DNA from: Varroa destructor
Lineage: Eukaryota; Arthropoda; Arachnida; Mesostigmata; Varroidae
Length of the DNA: 64,000 nt
Direction: 5' to 3'
Assembly (NCBI RefSeq): GCF_002443255.2
Contig: NW_019211458.1
Location: 28,362,485-28,426,484, forward strand
The notes below the pieces were generated by a model. It was given only the letters and a program-made list of their open reading frames with translations. It was not told the origin of the DNA and ran no database searches. Shown in pieces: positions 10,201 through 23,659 of the stretch (the first letter of the stretch is position 1; every line of letters starts with the position of its first letter). The position numbers and the translations under genes are program-made.

Positions 10201-12918
10201 GTTGCTGTTTGAAGTACAGGCGCTACCGTACCAAGATCATCGGCATCATCAAGTGATAATCTCTAGAGCGAGCATCTGTGACGATGATGCGCTCATTGTC
10301 TGCGGAAATCGTGACGTCGACTTGTGGAGCCTACGAAAAACAATCCGGAAACAAATTTCCGAAAGTCGATAGCTGGGTAGTCATCAGTTGTATATGATCC
10401 TTATCGTCTTTACGAAGAAAAACAATATTCATCTAACCGAGAAGCTGAACCATTCTGAACGAAATGAAAGAATCAAAAGTACGTCAGGCATTTGGAAAGA
10501 TGGATGCGCTCTTACAAATTGGTACCGAAACGGAAAGTGAAACGTAGTTACATATTTGCATTTTTCGATTACTGCAGCTCCGTAGATTGTCTTAGTACTA
10601 GCGGACACAAAACTAGTAAATATTCATAAGAGCCTTATCATGTTTACTATCTTATGTGCCTTTTGCGCAGGCTCAAACAAAATTGATGAGGCATAACTCT
10701 TAAGCGAATTTAAATTCGTGCAATAAAGGTCTATCAAAACTAAATTGCACGATCAGCAGTCTCTACCGTAACATCAGCTTTCGTCCAAATAGTATACGTA
10801 CAAGGTTAGAGCCATTTCAGATTATTCTTATTTCGCAAGTGTACTTAGTCATAATTTCAACTCGTTAGACCGCACGCAAAAAATTGCGCGACTTGCGCGC
10901 CCCCATCTGGTATTGCTGAAAAAGGCGCGTAAAGCGCAAAAAAAGCTGCAGATTATCCTAAAAACTTGTATAGCGCTTTTAGCATACGTCTAATATTTGC
11001 TCCGGGTTAGAGCAGGCTACCATTACGACACAAGTAATCTCATTCATCACAACGTATTCCTCGCTGAATTTTATGCGGTGTCAGCCTTTACAGCTTTTGC
11101 AAAAACCGTCACCAAAGTTTACAGTACAAAGATATGCTAAGTTAATGGGCGTCATCCGCTCAAGTAATCCGCTAATACAGAATGGCTTGTTAGACCGTAC
11201 GTTCCGCGGACCGTTAGCCGTATAGCTAAACACCACTTTAAAGGCCAGAAGCAAGACAGACGAAATCAATAGGCGAAAACATGTCGCTGCTCGTTCCGGA
11301 CAACTCGAAAGATACGAGTTTTACGTCCGGTATCACCGTTCAGGATTCTACTGGACGGCTATGCCCGGGTTTAAAGCTACAACACAGCGTCCATGTCCCG
11401 ATGATTAGAAGACAAATACGTTATCCACTAATCTATTATGAGAATCGCCAAACATCCTGCCGAACTGGTAAACCATCATTGGACTCCACGAAGGAGACGC
11501 TGGTTTAGTATCGAAATATAACTGAGTTATAACGGTCCGTGTATACAAACGTAGGGGAGTGAATCTGCACTGATAAATGAATTCAACGAATTAGTATAAG
11601 TAAACAATGTGGTTGTCTGAGCTGATCGATACCTAGGTACAGGATCAAATTAGATTTAAGAAAAAAAACAGAGGTCTACACGGTTTATTGGTTACTGCAC
11701 TTGCTAAAAGCAATTGATTGTTCTCCATCCGAAAGTAAATTGTTATTATTCCTAATTAACTCACTATGTATAACCACATCTACTATACACCAATGTCATT
11801 TTTTCCTTCTGAGTGCTTGAATCGGGTCGTCAAGGTCTCAGACATTCAACTTATAAGATTATGTAGACTAGGCCATTTTAGATGCAGTTAAGGGTAACAG
11901 GATTGATTCGTACTATGAATCTAGGATATGTTAGTTGACATTAGCCAGGGCCAGAGTAGCGACCTAAAGCCAACAATGGCCCGCGTGGCACGTGTAACAG
12001 TTAATTAGTAAGGTGTTAGTTATGCAGCGTAAGGCGGAAATGGTTCGCTCTTCGTTGTGGCGCAGGATTGAATGCACTACGAAACCAATCCTTGACTAGC
12101 TGAAATGTCTCCTTTACATGAAGTTCGTGGCAGCGGAAGCCAGCTGATGCCATCAGCGTCACTATTCGATTAGAGACGCTATGACGAGACAAACTTCACG
12201 AACTAATAACCACGCAGCAAGCGATTACCCTTTAATACTACTAGATTCGAAATCCGTTTAATATTCCTCAGCTAATTGATTTGTCAATATGCATGGATGT
12301 CAATGTTAGTTTAACACCGATATTTAAAATTATATCCTTTTTTAGAATTAGAAAAAATTCAATGTCGAGGTCACGAGCATTGAATATTTCTAGGAGTATC
12401 GATCCGACATTTCGGTTGACCGCTAAGCTTGCGGTTTTAACCGAGATAGAGAAAAAAAAAACACTGTTTGTATCCGTTAATTTTTCTTCTTTCTACATCA
12501 AGTGCAAGAAGTAAGAGGACTGGTTTTATAGAAGGCTGTCGTCGCAATAGGAATTATATTATGTGTCTCATCCATAGGGGTAGTCTCATGGCATTTTTCC
12601 TTCATATTTTCGGTAATCGTCACTTAGCAGTGAAGCTTCATTGTGAAAGCGTCGATGAAAGTCACTGCTCGACAACTTAATAGTTTCCACTAGCGAATGC
12701 GTGTTAACAGTAAGCTGTAAGGGTATGATAGCTTGCTGTGGGGCAAGACCGGATGCTTTCGAGAGGTCAATTTCTTTGGCAATTTTAGTCGGGAAGAGGT
12801 TATCAAGTAAATTGTTGGCTTCAGCTTAGGTGGATGTGGGAATCAAAAACTTAACCAAAACGTTAATTCCCGCTTAAATCATAAAGCAAGAACGTCACAG
12901 AATTAGATGCAAGGTCTT
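7230..12918. other. Non-coding stretch with a weak reverse-transcriptase-like fragment
   Basis: I find no supportable gene. A 75-codon ATG frame at 8972-9199 (-) and another at 11281-11508 (+) have balanced composition but no family match. A frame near 10250-10371 (+) contains CDDDALIVCGN, vaguely like the catalytic box of LINE reverse transcriptases but lacking its Tyr-Ala. There is a short (TAA)n run near 9902-9916. Confidence 0.35.
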
Positions 12919-12960
12919 TGTAGAATGTCTTTGTTTCCGTTCTAGTAGAGACATTCTACA
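12919..12960. repeat. 12-bp inverted repeat with 18-base loop
   Basis: TGTAGAATGTCT at 12919-12930 and AGACATTCTACA at 12949-12960 are exact reverse complements. The stem is too short for a microRNA precursor of usual form. Its role is unknown and it may be chance. Confidence 0.6.
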
Positions 12961-15900
12961 TTTATCGACAGTAATTAATGTCGTATACTATTATGGATCG
13001 TACTTAAAAGGAGCAAAAATAAAATATGCTAGAATGTATAGCGGAAAAAAACAAAGTTCTAGGTTCTAGAATACAGCACGGTATATGGGATCAGAGCCAA
13101 AGTTCAACGTTGTTAATATATTGCAAGTAACTAAGATTTCATTATAAGCGACCGCTTGCGCAAACTTCGGATAAACAATTGCACACAACGATTTGCAAGA
13201 ATTAGACAAAAATTCACTCATACTGCTTTTTAAAACATCATTAAAAGCACTTTCTCCCCAGTTCTCATGTAAAATCTGTTCTACTCCTCGTGACCCTGAT
13301 CAGGGAAACGGGCAAGCCAAAGCTGCTATTGTAGTCCCCGCCATCGACCCATAGAGCTGTTGGTGTGATTGGTCAATGCAGCACTATCAAAATGGATAGA
13401 TTATTCCATTATTGCGCACCTGCTCCTCATTTCAGCTTCTTTTTGTGTGCTCAACCTGCTGAAAAGGAAGGTCCGAAGAAGCTGAAAAAGGGCATCTAAT
13501 CATTTAAGACGCAATCTTAGGGGAAAGAGGGGGGTGGGGTGTACTTTCTACTCCAACAATCTTACGTACATTTTGAATGTGGCGCGCTTACTATCCGTCC
13601 GCAGCCTTAGTAAACTACAATCAGCGCCATAAGCAATCTTAATATAAAACCATTGAAATATCAAACATTACCAACCGAGTAGTCTGCTACACTATACAGC
13701 GCAGCTGATTTGTGCGAAATAGGATATTCGAAGGGACCACCCTCTGAAAATTTCGTTGTGCTTGGCGGCTAAAGCCTGTTCGCTTGTCAATAATTTTACG
13801 ATTTTTTTCCAATTCAATGTCAACACATACATTAACGGTATGAGTACATGTGTGACGCTTATGCACGCTTCAACATGAAAACACATCCGGGTAATCCAGA
13901 GTAGAGGATACAAATGTATATCCTATTTTTACATTTTTGTTGTAAACAGCTAGTGGTATTTGTGAAAGCAAGTTGTCATTTTAAACAATGCTTTCCGTTA
14001 CGTGCTGGGAACCAGCCGGCTGGTTAAAAGTTTCAACACGACACCGGATGTAATATTCAAAACTTTAGATAATACTCGTATATACATCTTTCATCCAAAC
14101 TTAATTCAGAAAGCACTGACGAAGACTTATGTGATGTAAGTCGCGTGATGTCTCCTGAGGTTCGATCTCAATGGATACAACTAGTGCCAGTCAGGATAAG
14201 AGTAGTGTTGCAGCAAAAATCGACGCTAGATTAGGAACACGAAAGTGTCACTTTACTGAGCTATCCCTTTTACTTAGACTGTAAATTAATTATATTCACT
14301 TGCATCGATTGATACCAAAGATAACTTACGATAAATTCGTATGATAGTATTCTAGTCATGAACCCCGGCACACTCATAGTTTAGGTGGACGTAGTGAAAC
14401 CAAGGGTACTAGCTTCCCCTGTCGTTTGATTCAGCCTGCGAAGTGTCCTATTGTATTACGGTCATCGCATCCGTATCACATCGCTAAACCGCATTTCCTC
14501 TCGCATGCACTCGTCTAGATGCAGTTAGCCAACAAGACGTTTGGCAAATTAATAACAATGATTCATGATGTTCAGCCGACTAAGCGGAAAGCCTTGCGAG
14601 CTCACGGTGGCGGCAAGCCACCCACGAACCACAAGGGCCACTGTCGACTAGCAAAAAGTGTCCAGTGGGCGAGTGTGCTTAGTCAGTAGCGACACCCAGG
14701 CCCAGTCTGACAGACGTAAAACGGTATTTCGGTTAATTTACGGCCAATAATATTGAAAATCGCTCGCTGTATGACTATATCCTATTTTTACAAGAAGGCT
14801 ATCTTTGAAAAACTTTCCGATTTTGAGATGTTTGGCTCCTTTCTGAATTTCTGTATCTTTGTGCTATATTTTTAGCTGTTTCATAAGGGTCGAGTAAATT
14901 TTTTCGTGGAATTTCTGATTTTTATTTTATTTTTGTGGTGGCTTTTTAGTACTCTTTTGGAAACCCGAAAAATTCGAAATTCTGTTTGTAGATTTGGTGA
15001 ACTGTTTCCGTTACAGAGGTTCGCCGCAGTGCCGTAGACAATTTTCAATAAATATTGCCTTTCTCCTTTTCTCCGATTTTTGATCGTGCTCAAAACAAGA
15101 TCTCCTCCTAAAGCCTGTAAAGTCGACTCGGCTGAATTTTTTGTCCTATGGAATACGGGAGATTATAATACGGTAAGGACGGCCTCACAAGAACTCGGCA
15201 AAAGTGTTTTTGCTAAGGGCTTACATATATGTACGTGATTGCTGGCGTGGCAGAGAGAGATTTCTGCATTCTGCTTTCCGCATAAAAGCGATTTTAAAGA
15301 CTAAATGAATTATGTTTTACAACACTGATATATGGAGTTCCACTGAAACTTTTGAGCCATAGCCACGGCCTTTAATCAAAGCTTTTATTCGGGTGGAGAA
15401 GAATTTAGCTCTATGAGATTAAAGCTGTGCTGATCCTACGCAGCGAAGTCTGAACGTAAGCCGTTCAAAAGAGAGGCAGACGTTTCAAAATGGTCTATAT
15501 ATGGGTCGCATTCTTTGTTCGCCTGTTGCTAGATTCTCGCACTTGAAGGGAGCTTAGTTATCTTCAAAAGGTCACAACTCGAAAAGCTAAGAGCTGGAAA
15601 AAGGAAACGCCTGTTCGACCAGTCTAGTATTTTCAACTACTCTGTCCAGCGAGCCATCAGTAACGTTCTATATTTTAAAAGTTTTCCAAATTATATCAAA
15701 GCAAAATCCATGTGTGTTGATTCTGACTCGAGTTCTCGTTTGTTGAATACCTTTTCTTGCGTTAGCACTGGAGTTCGGCGTTAGTTCTTATGGTCTTTTC
15801 TTGCAGGAATACGTCAAATCATAAATTCCTGAATTTAGCTAGTGGTTGATTTTCTAGAGCGTCTTCCAATGAGTTCAATCCGTTGCAATTAAATCCCTGT

Positions 15901-17451
15901 CTAATGCCGTTTTCATGTCTTGTTTAGTCTACTTGGCTACAACTGCTTCCACTTAGAAAGAAGAAGAAGGACTGCTTCCACCTTGTCCTCTTTTCCACAA
16001 AGTCCCCTTTTAATCCTCTTAAGAACGCTAATAGTCGACCTTCTACAAAACACCCACTGTACTATCGTAGAATCAGTGATTTGAATTTGATGGCGATGCT
16101 GCAGCCCCTCTCAGAGCCTAAGTTTGCCCAGCGTATGTGGTGGAAGGCGGCAGTTGAAGGACGGTCTAATACATGGGAGGGGCGGCCCGCTCACTCTACT
16201 CCGTATAACACAGCGGTGAACTAATTTTAAAATAGAAAAGGTTGTCTCTCGCGTCTTAGACACCTGCCTTTACCACAACCATTACCAGGAACAGCAGTTA
16301 GGTATATTCAGACGTAGCAGCTGTCCTGTAGCGTCCTTTGCGGGGTCGTGTGGCATTGGGCGATGCGCGATGTTTGAGTGTATTCTAGTTCTTGGTCGTG
16401 TCCCACATGAATTTTAATCTGGATGCTTAGCTGTATGTCACAGCTGCTATCAGGGGATGTTCTAATCGTTCTTCTGGTTGGTATCTGCTCCTTTCGTCGG
16501 CCTCTTCGCGTCAGGAATGAAAGGCGAATTGAGGGAGATTGAGGGCTTAACCCGGTTGGGTACGAGGTAGAGCTGGCCGGATAAGGTGGAAGGGGAAAAA
16601 CTGGTCTGTAAAACGAGCATTAAAAAGTGGCAAACGGAGTCCGAAATTTTCGATCTGTTCTCAGCTATCTTCAATGGGATGTGACAACCAGCACACCAAG
16701 CACAACAGTAAGAGCAGGCAGCGGCTATAGCAGGGGATAATAAAAGATAAAGAAAAAGTAAGTCGCTGCTACTGCTGCTGCTACTGGATCAACGTTGCAA
16801 CTCCCTGGCTCCTTCTTAGAAAAAAAGCAAGCGGCTGCTAAGGAGGTAACAAGATTGGCAAACACCCCACAGCAGAAGTAGACGTCAGTGTCTTGGTGGA
16901 CAAGCAGGCTACTTGAATAATAACCAGCTGTAAGCTCGCAGACAGAACAAACAAAATAAGCGGAAATGTGGATGATGCACGGTGCGCCGGTAGCACAGGC
17001 TGTCGCTAATCAAAACTTTGGAAAATCAGAGAGAGACAGAGCTTACATGGTACAGCACTCGTACCGTTTATAACTAGGCACTCGATTTTTATTTGTGTAA
17101 GTCACTTAAAATCTCCTTGTTTACAGCTTTGGCCACAACAGCCTCCGTTTTGGACGAACTAGTTTTGCAAGTGTTTAGACAAAAATGTTATTCGCACGAA
17201 GTCAAGTTCTGCTGAATAATATAGGGGAGTTAACTTGCATTTATTCTGCAATTATCTAGTTATGGTCATTATGTTTAACCCATTGCATTCTTCTGGTTTG
17301 CTTCCATCTAAATTCAACTTTTCTGTATTGAATAGTTGATGCTATTTCGTTACGCCAATGTGCTGATAGCTCGGTTCGTTATTTCTGTTATGGCATCGTT
17401 TACTCGCAGTTGTTTCATCTGGTGCCCAGTAGAGAACAAAGTGTGTCTATT
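12961..17451. other. Non-coding stretch with small repeats
   Basis: A 12-bp inverted repeat (13430-13441 with 13476-13487) and a direct repeat of ACTGCTTCCAC around 15943 and 15971 are visible. From about 15928 to 16223 (+) one frame is open for about 98 codons, with a Trp-rich end (RMWWKAAVEGR), but its first ATG is at 16090 and no family matches. The region 16.0-17.0 kb is richer in G+C than its surroundings. Confidence 0.3.
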
Positions 17452-17524
17452 CTCGAGTTTGAATCTAGATTATAACATGTTCCTAAGATTAGCAGGCAAG
17501 TACGTTACCCACTAAGTTACCACG
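17452..17524 (-). mobile_element. tRNA-derived SINE-like copy (copy B)
   Basis: Read on the - strand this has a tRNA promoter layout: an A-box-like TTAGTGGGTAACG and, about 40 bases on, a B-box-like GATTCAAACTC. Aligned without gaps to the copy at 53951-54022 it is identical at about 48 of 64 positions, beyond what shared tRNA promoter boxes alone would give, since the similarity also covers the interval between them (TTGCCTGCTAATCTTAGG). I infer a SINE or old tRNA-derived repeat. The boundaries of the full element, and any tail or target duplication, are not resolved. Confidence 0.6.
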
Positions 17525-18504
17525 AAAGTGCGGCTTTTAGACCTAAAGCTTTTTTAGAGACTGGAGACATGGGGTGCGCAAATACGGCCACATAACGTCC
17601 ATATGAAATGTACAGTCATCCAAATGCAATTACTCGCGATAGGGCTATATAGTTATAAAATAGATAACTTGAGATCTATATCATCAGGCGGGACCATACA
17701 AAAATGTATGATTCATTTGCATCAAAGACTTCCATAAATTTTCGATGACTGCTAAAATTGGAGCGAAGAACATCGCTGCGGAACTAGATTGCGGTGTGTG
17801 ATACGTTGTCATAAACTTTTGAAAGCTACTTCAACGACTAGTTTCAGACCAGTGATTTTTCATGCGTACAATTGATGCAATCTCTAGTAAGATCCTTTTC
17901 GTGATGAATATGTAGCAGTCTGATTGAGTGCCTCACGGCGATGCTGGACGAAAAACTCAGAGGCTTAAATTGCATCACTTATCGCTGCCTTGGGTGGGAC
18001 AAAAACAAATGGCTTGATCATTAGATCAACACGGAAAACAGCAAAGTTGTTCTAGGTTTACCTTAATCGCGTTACAGTCGTTGCTTTGCATCAAACCCGA
18101 AGAACGAACCCTTAATACAGCTCGTAAGCTAAGTAAAAACTTTCAGTATAGTGCGGCCTTGTTGATTAAAAACAAGAAAAGCTGGCGGTAAATCATTTAT
18201 TTGATGACTAAGTTGTACAGTTGATATGATGACAGAAGCTTGGTCTATTAGGTATGATTATACCCAAGCAGATAAAAAAGTATTGCTCTGACTGTGTTGT
18301 TTTAACAGAATCCATATAATATTATAACCGAGTTCAGACCGTGTATATTCTGAAGCCCTGCGAGTAGTGGGTATTATTATAATGTAAACACTTCTGTTGT
18401 TATTCCACAACTTTGATTGTCATTGGCAGATTATCTGAAAGCAGTTGTTCTTTCCACACTGCCTTGCTGCCACGGGCTCTGGCAGTTCCTGTTCACGTGA
18501 AAGC
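17525..18504. other. Non-coding stretch between two SINE-like copies
   Basis: Nothing supportable seen. Confidence 0.4.
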
Positions 18505-18570
18505 CCAACTGGAATTCGAATCTCCCGGCCCCACAATATGAGAGGTCCACACGGTAAACGCTCAAGTCCT
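18505..18570 (-). mobile_element. tRNA-derived SINE-like copy (copy F, degenerate)
   Basis: On the - strand a degenerate A-box region (GAGCGTTTACCGTGTGG) is followed at tRNA-like spacing by a B-box-like GAGATTCGAATTCC. The intervening CCTCTCAT is shared with the copy at 33247-33295. It is weaker than copies A and B. A 67-codon open frame across it is a by-product. Confidence 0.35.
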
Positions 18571-19289
18571 TTCTTTGGAGTGGAGTTTTCGTCGAGACTC
18601 TCTTTGTAGGCAGAGATTATCATCCGTACGTAGCCTAGCTTAGTTATTCAGGAATAGATCATAGGACGATGACCTCTTTTTCTAGTGTAGCTTCGAGTCT
18701 GTGCTCCTAGTCCTTAGAGCTTCTTTTTTACGAACCTTCGTGGCGGAGTAGTTTTTTCCCTCTTTCCGCGTCAAGCAATAGTCAGACAATTTCTGCGGGA
18801 AACTAAGCAGTAGGTAAAAGAACATCGCCAGCTGTTTTTGCTGCTCCTATTACCTTTGCCGCCTTCATCGCTACTGCAAAGGAGATTTCCGGCCCTGCGC
18901 TTTGCAGTATCCTTCTTTGGTATCGCACCGGAAAATTTCAGCTCAAAAATGTAGTAGCCCACCCACAGCTTTTGCCAGCCTCGACACTGGCGACCAAAAC
19001 AGTGGGTGGGCTTCTCAGCGGTTTCAGCCAAGCGGCCTATAAGAACCAGAAACTTCTTTGTAGAAATCAACGAGAAGTGTATGCGCAAAACTGAGCGCTG
19101 TAGGGAAGAATACATTCGTTATAGACACAGAAAGAGTGTAAGAAAAAGTTACTGATCCGTTGAAGTGAGAAAAAAGCTGGGAACCATGGGCATACGGTGG
19201 GAACGCAACGAGATTGATGGCAGAAAAAGGCCAATGGAAGTAACGGAATAGAAAGGTCGCACTGCTCAAGTCTTATGTTTGGGCCTGTC
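18571..19289. other. Moderately GC-rich stretch, no supported gene
   Basis: A 114-codon ATG frame lies at 18771-19115 (-), with overlapping frames on the same strand. It has no recognisable motif, and frames of this length are expected by chance. Confidence 0.3.
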
Positions 19290-19733
19290 ATCGTTCAGTG
19301 TGCAGTTCAGTGGTGCGCCTAGCATGGAGAGTGATTGTGACGTTGGAGCAGCGCAGAGATGGATTCATCGACGTCAATTCTCTTTACCAATACCAGCAGC
19401 ACCGTGAAGCTGCGGAGGCCTAACAGAGGAAGGATGGCAGAACAACTGTCCTATTTCGCATCATTCTCTCGATTCATCTATGTATTCATGTTTCAAAATA
19501 TGAAACATACAGTACGACGCCTGAGCGCACGGAAATACCGGGACAATAGTTTCCGACTGTTCAATTTTGAACATTTCGCCAGCCGGCGCTGTCGTTAATG
19601 TAGTTGAAACACCTAAGGGGCCAGGTCCTCGAGAAAGAAAAGATTCTAGCGGCTCGACAGGGCTTATGCACGCATCACAGAGGCGAACGACGTGTACAGG
19701 GTTAGAACACGTTAGGTGGTTCTGCTGCTGGCG
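19290..19733 (+). other. CpG-rich patch with initiator-like and splice-like signals
   Basis: TCAGT, the arthropod initiator core, occurs at 19295-19299 and 19307-19311. An ATG with A at -3 and G at +4 follows at 19324 and opens a 27-codon frame (MESDCDVGAAQRW...) ending at a donor-like GTGAAG. A second open stretch ends at a strong GTGAGT donor at 19733. Together these could be the start of a spliced gene, but no family is recognised and each signal is common by chance. Confidence 0.2.
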
Positions 19734-20146
19734 TGAGTATCTGCGCAAAGATGAGAAGTTATTGTCGGAGGGCTGAAATATAAGGAACAACAATTTACGG
19801 TTGAAGGCTGCGTTGGAAAGGTATTTAAAGCCTAAGAATTGTGTAGTAATTTATTATGTTTCTGCATTTGTTCCATGTAGCATACATGAATTAGGAATTT
19901 CATAAGTTGTTGTTTCAACACTTTACGCTAAATTGAAAATTCGTAGAATGTATAGATGAAAAACCAATCAAAGATGTGCAACACTGTGTGAGACCCAATA
20001 ATTGATGAACTGTTAGTTAATTAACTATTGCATGAATAGCTTTATAAAGCATAGAATCTGAAGTTAGTGAACTTGCTTAACTTATCGGAATAATATTAGT
20101 GCACACTTTGGATGCATTCACATTACTTTTATGTAAGTTTTCGCGA
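19734..20146. other. Non-coding stretch
   Basis: Nothing supportable seen. Confidence 0.4.
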
Positions 20147-20178
20147 AAATTGATTAACTCATATGAATTAATCAATTT
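20147..20178. repeat. 32-bp palindrome with one mismatch
   Basis: The arms AAATTGATTAA (20147-20157) and TTAATCAATTT (20168-20178) are exact reverse complements. The eight central bases TCATATGA are themselves palindromic; only the C/A pair next to the arms fails. It could form a hairpin or cruciform. AT-rich DNA makes such palindromes more likely, but this length is notable. Confidence 0.8.
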
Positions 20179-23100
20179 CCGTCTAAAACAGAAGAACAGA
20201 ACATTAGATCAGAAATGACACTTGGTCAATTCGGTACTTTTTATTTCAATATCTTAAATTTCTTTGAGACTAGATATCGCCATAAACTGCTATGAATCAC
20301 AGGTATAAGTTTTTTTATGACCTTTTCTGTATCTGACTAAATTTCCCACTAAAGACAATACGCAACATATTGTTGACGGGAACTTCTATTCCGTTTCTGT
20401 TTTTTCTTGTGTAGAGCATTACTGATCTGACTTGCGAAATTCTTTGACGATTCGCAGAACTTACCTCAACTCCAATAAATCAAGTTGCACAACGAGAGTA
20501 CTATTTTTTTCTAATGTCAGTTAATTTTTTGAATATGAGTTGTACACCAGCATTGATAACAGACCAAAAAATAGCTGCTACGATGATAGATACGTAGCAA
20601 TAACTTCCGATAGATAGCTGTAAAGGTATTGGTGTAACCGTGCAGCTTACTCGGTAAGTTCTTAGTGAGTCCTTTGTTGTCCATTCAAAGGCAACGTGTT
20701 TGAGATGAGAAAAAGGACTTTTGCGAAATGACGATAGCATCGTCAGCATGCATAACAAAGGAAGCGATAGCTGGGCTCTGCCTATAATAAGAGCTGAAAC
20801 TGAGATAGCACTTCAAAAAGAACACAGATTCTGGTCAGCGATAATCTGTTCGAACGAAATATCTTAACAAACCAAAAGTATCCTTTATTCAAATTGTGCG
20901 GTACAACATATAGCTGGAGCTGTTATGTGGTAAAATTTAACGAAATTTAAAAAAAAATAGATATTATATTGACAGAAAATCTCTGCGTTGGGAGGCCTAA
21001 CACAGCAGTTAAGCTAATCCAAAACCTCTCGGATATAACACTGACTTTTCCCTAAATGTAGGACGATAATCCCTTAAAAATTGCGCTCAATTGGCCTATA
21101 ATCGACTGCCGCTTAGAATATAGCGGCATATTCGTTAAGAATGCGACATTGAATAAATATATGAATTTTTCGGGAAACAGTTAGCGACGCCAGCGACTAC
21201 AGAGCGGGAAACGAACTTCCATTTGCAAGTTACGGATAGTCGTATCGGAAGTTTGTGACACTTACTAAAATCGCCAAGTTCGACACTGAACGAGCACCCA
21301 GCGTCCGTACCATAACTGCCGGAAGTCTACTGCTGGTCGTACTGCACTGAAAAATGCCCTACAAACATCCTTGTTTTCAGGAGTAAATTCACAAATAAAC
21401 TATATTTTATTAATTGTATTTTTTCTATCAAGACACATAGCTCATTTATGTTGCACATTCTAGTTGCTGTGGTCTATTCTGCCTCTTCCGTCCCAAAAAC
21501 GAGCTCTGTTCGCTCTTAGAATCAATACATGATGAATTTCAAGCTTTCTCGAAACCGCCATTACTTAAAAAATTAGAGCATCATGTTCGTAGCCGTGAGA
21601 GATCAATGGTTTATTTCAATATGTGCCCTGTTAAAATTCCATGTCATACACGGTAACACACGACGCAACATCTTGGATAGACGCAGATTCTACGTTTATT
21701 CTGTCCCATTAAAATTGATTTCGTACCGAAAGCTTTTAGGTATTATATTTAGATCTGCGTTAAGCATTAAATAGGTTGCTTTCACTGTTTCTTTGCCAGA
21801 TTTGAACTCAAACTAGTTTCAGGCTAACTTTAAATGTGTTTTCAGGTATGAACTCATTTCCAAGTTACAAAGCTCTCGAAAATGCGCTTGCACATGTACG
21901 GTTTCTTTAAAGGGAAGATACGCTATATTAGAGAAATAAACGGGCCACATTACAAATGTATTTCAGCTACCTCAAAGGCCGACCAGCCTTTGTTTTCTAT
22001 CCAGATCATCTGTGATCCGTTCACTTCTATGGCAGACTGCGGTAAAAGTTCAATGGACTACTTCAAATTTTTTAGTACTTTATATAACGTCCTGCGTAAA
22101 ATCCACAGATCGATCGCATTGAGCTGTCTTCGTCCATGAATGAATAGATAAACACAATTAAATGCGATAATAGCAGTAATACTAACGATCATCATAAAGA
22201 AACTGCGTCTTGGTGCAAAATATAATCGACTGGACAATGAGACGCCGAGGGCGCATGCGCACAAGCAACAGATTTTGTTCACACATCTACCTCATAGGAC
22301 GAGCGTTTCACAAGATTCCGTCTGCTAAAAGAGTGTCTGGTAATGACGCTGTTCCCTAGCACACCTTTAATTTAGCGTGGAAGACATGTGTTAGACAACA
22401 CAGCGAACTTCTAAAACGACAGACTGTCTATCAGTCAGAGTAAGTATCTATGATACAAGCATTTTACCGGTAGCTCGGACAATGCAGGAATAAAGAGTTT
22501 TCTAACGGAGCGAGAAGCTTAGTAAATAAATAGGGAGAAAGACAAGCGCACCGTTGCAGAGATAACACTCTGAGAGTAAGCTTTGCAATCACGAAAGAGA
22601 AAAAACTAGAAAACTCTGTGAGACATCTATAACGACAAAGCGTCTATGTTTGACGAGAAATATTTTCGCCTTGGGAACTAATAATGAAAAAAAAACTACA
22701 ATGAAAGATTGCGCATCTTGTGAACTGTTTTTCTGGAGCATGTTACTTATCTTAATGAAGGTTCATTAACATTTTAGGTAAGCTCAGGCTAGAATTGCTT
22801 CCTGTTGCTTCTCGGGCCTGCTTCTAATTTGTACATCGATCACCACACATTGACATGAACCCCTAAGCTGAGTAGCTAGAATGTAATTTTCTCTTTGCCA
22901 GCTTATAGACTACGGCTCTAATTCTAGCTAGAATGCGCTAAATGCTTTATTGCGTTGTTTTTAGCAATTATAAAAGAAAAACTCCATTGGTAGTCTCGCG
23001 TCGTGCCAGTTTTTTGGAGCTGCCATTCAAGATCAGTGCCTGCTTCTGTGGCTAGGCGCTTCTGTACTGTTAGTACTGCCGCTTTTACGGTATTCAGTAT

Positions 23101-23587
23101 TGACCTAATATTTATAGAAGGCTTGACCGGTAGCGCCTAACACTGTATTTCTCTTGCTATGGTCCTATCTAATGCAATTAACGCTGTCGGCCTGAGCCAT
23201 CGAAGGTTAGCGCAATTTCGAATATATTGCCGGATGAAAGACTTCAAGACTGAATAACGTTCTTTATTCTCGCGGCTGGTGTATCGTTGGTAGGAGCTGA
23301 AGTAATTGAAAGAGCGAAAACGATACGGAAGGCATTCTTCTAGTATCTTTCTTAGGTTTTGATAAAATGACGCCCTTCTTTCTTGGTGTATCTGGCCGCA
23401 AATGTTCATCTTAAAGGGATGATCTCTTAGTCTTTCGCTGGTTTACTTGATGATGGTTTGCTCGGTTCAGGAATAGCTGAACATTTTTAAGTAAGCCATT
23501 CGCTTCTCGTGAATGTACTCCTCGTTCAAGTTGAATTGCAGCAAGGTTCGGTATCGCATTATGCACGCGTTTACAATAACAGCATAG
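20179..23587. other. Non-coding stretch with a lightly interrupted frame at its right end
   Basis: From 23559 down to 23137 (-) one frame runs about 140 codons with only two internal stops (TGA at 23467-23469, TAA at 23443-23445), and its last 90 codons begin with an ATG. It might be a decayed coding fragment, but a frame this lightly interrupted is still expected a few times by chance in the window, and no motif is recognisable. Confidence 0.25.
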
Positions 23588-23598
23588 TGATTTTTAAA

Positions 23599-23659
<61 letters not shown>

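Noticed and set aside
18771..19115. 114-codon ATG frame on -
   Set aside because: Raised G+C locally leaves several overlapping frames open; no domain recognised.
23137..23559. 140-codon frame on - with only two internal stops, considered as a decayed coding region
   Set aside because: A window of this length with two or fewer stops is expected several times by chance at this base composition; no motif.
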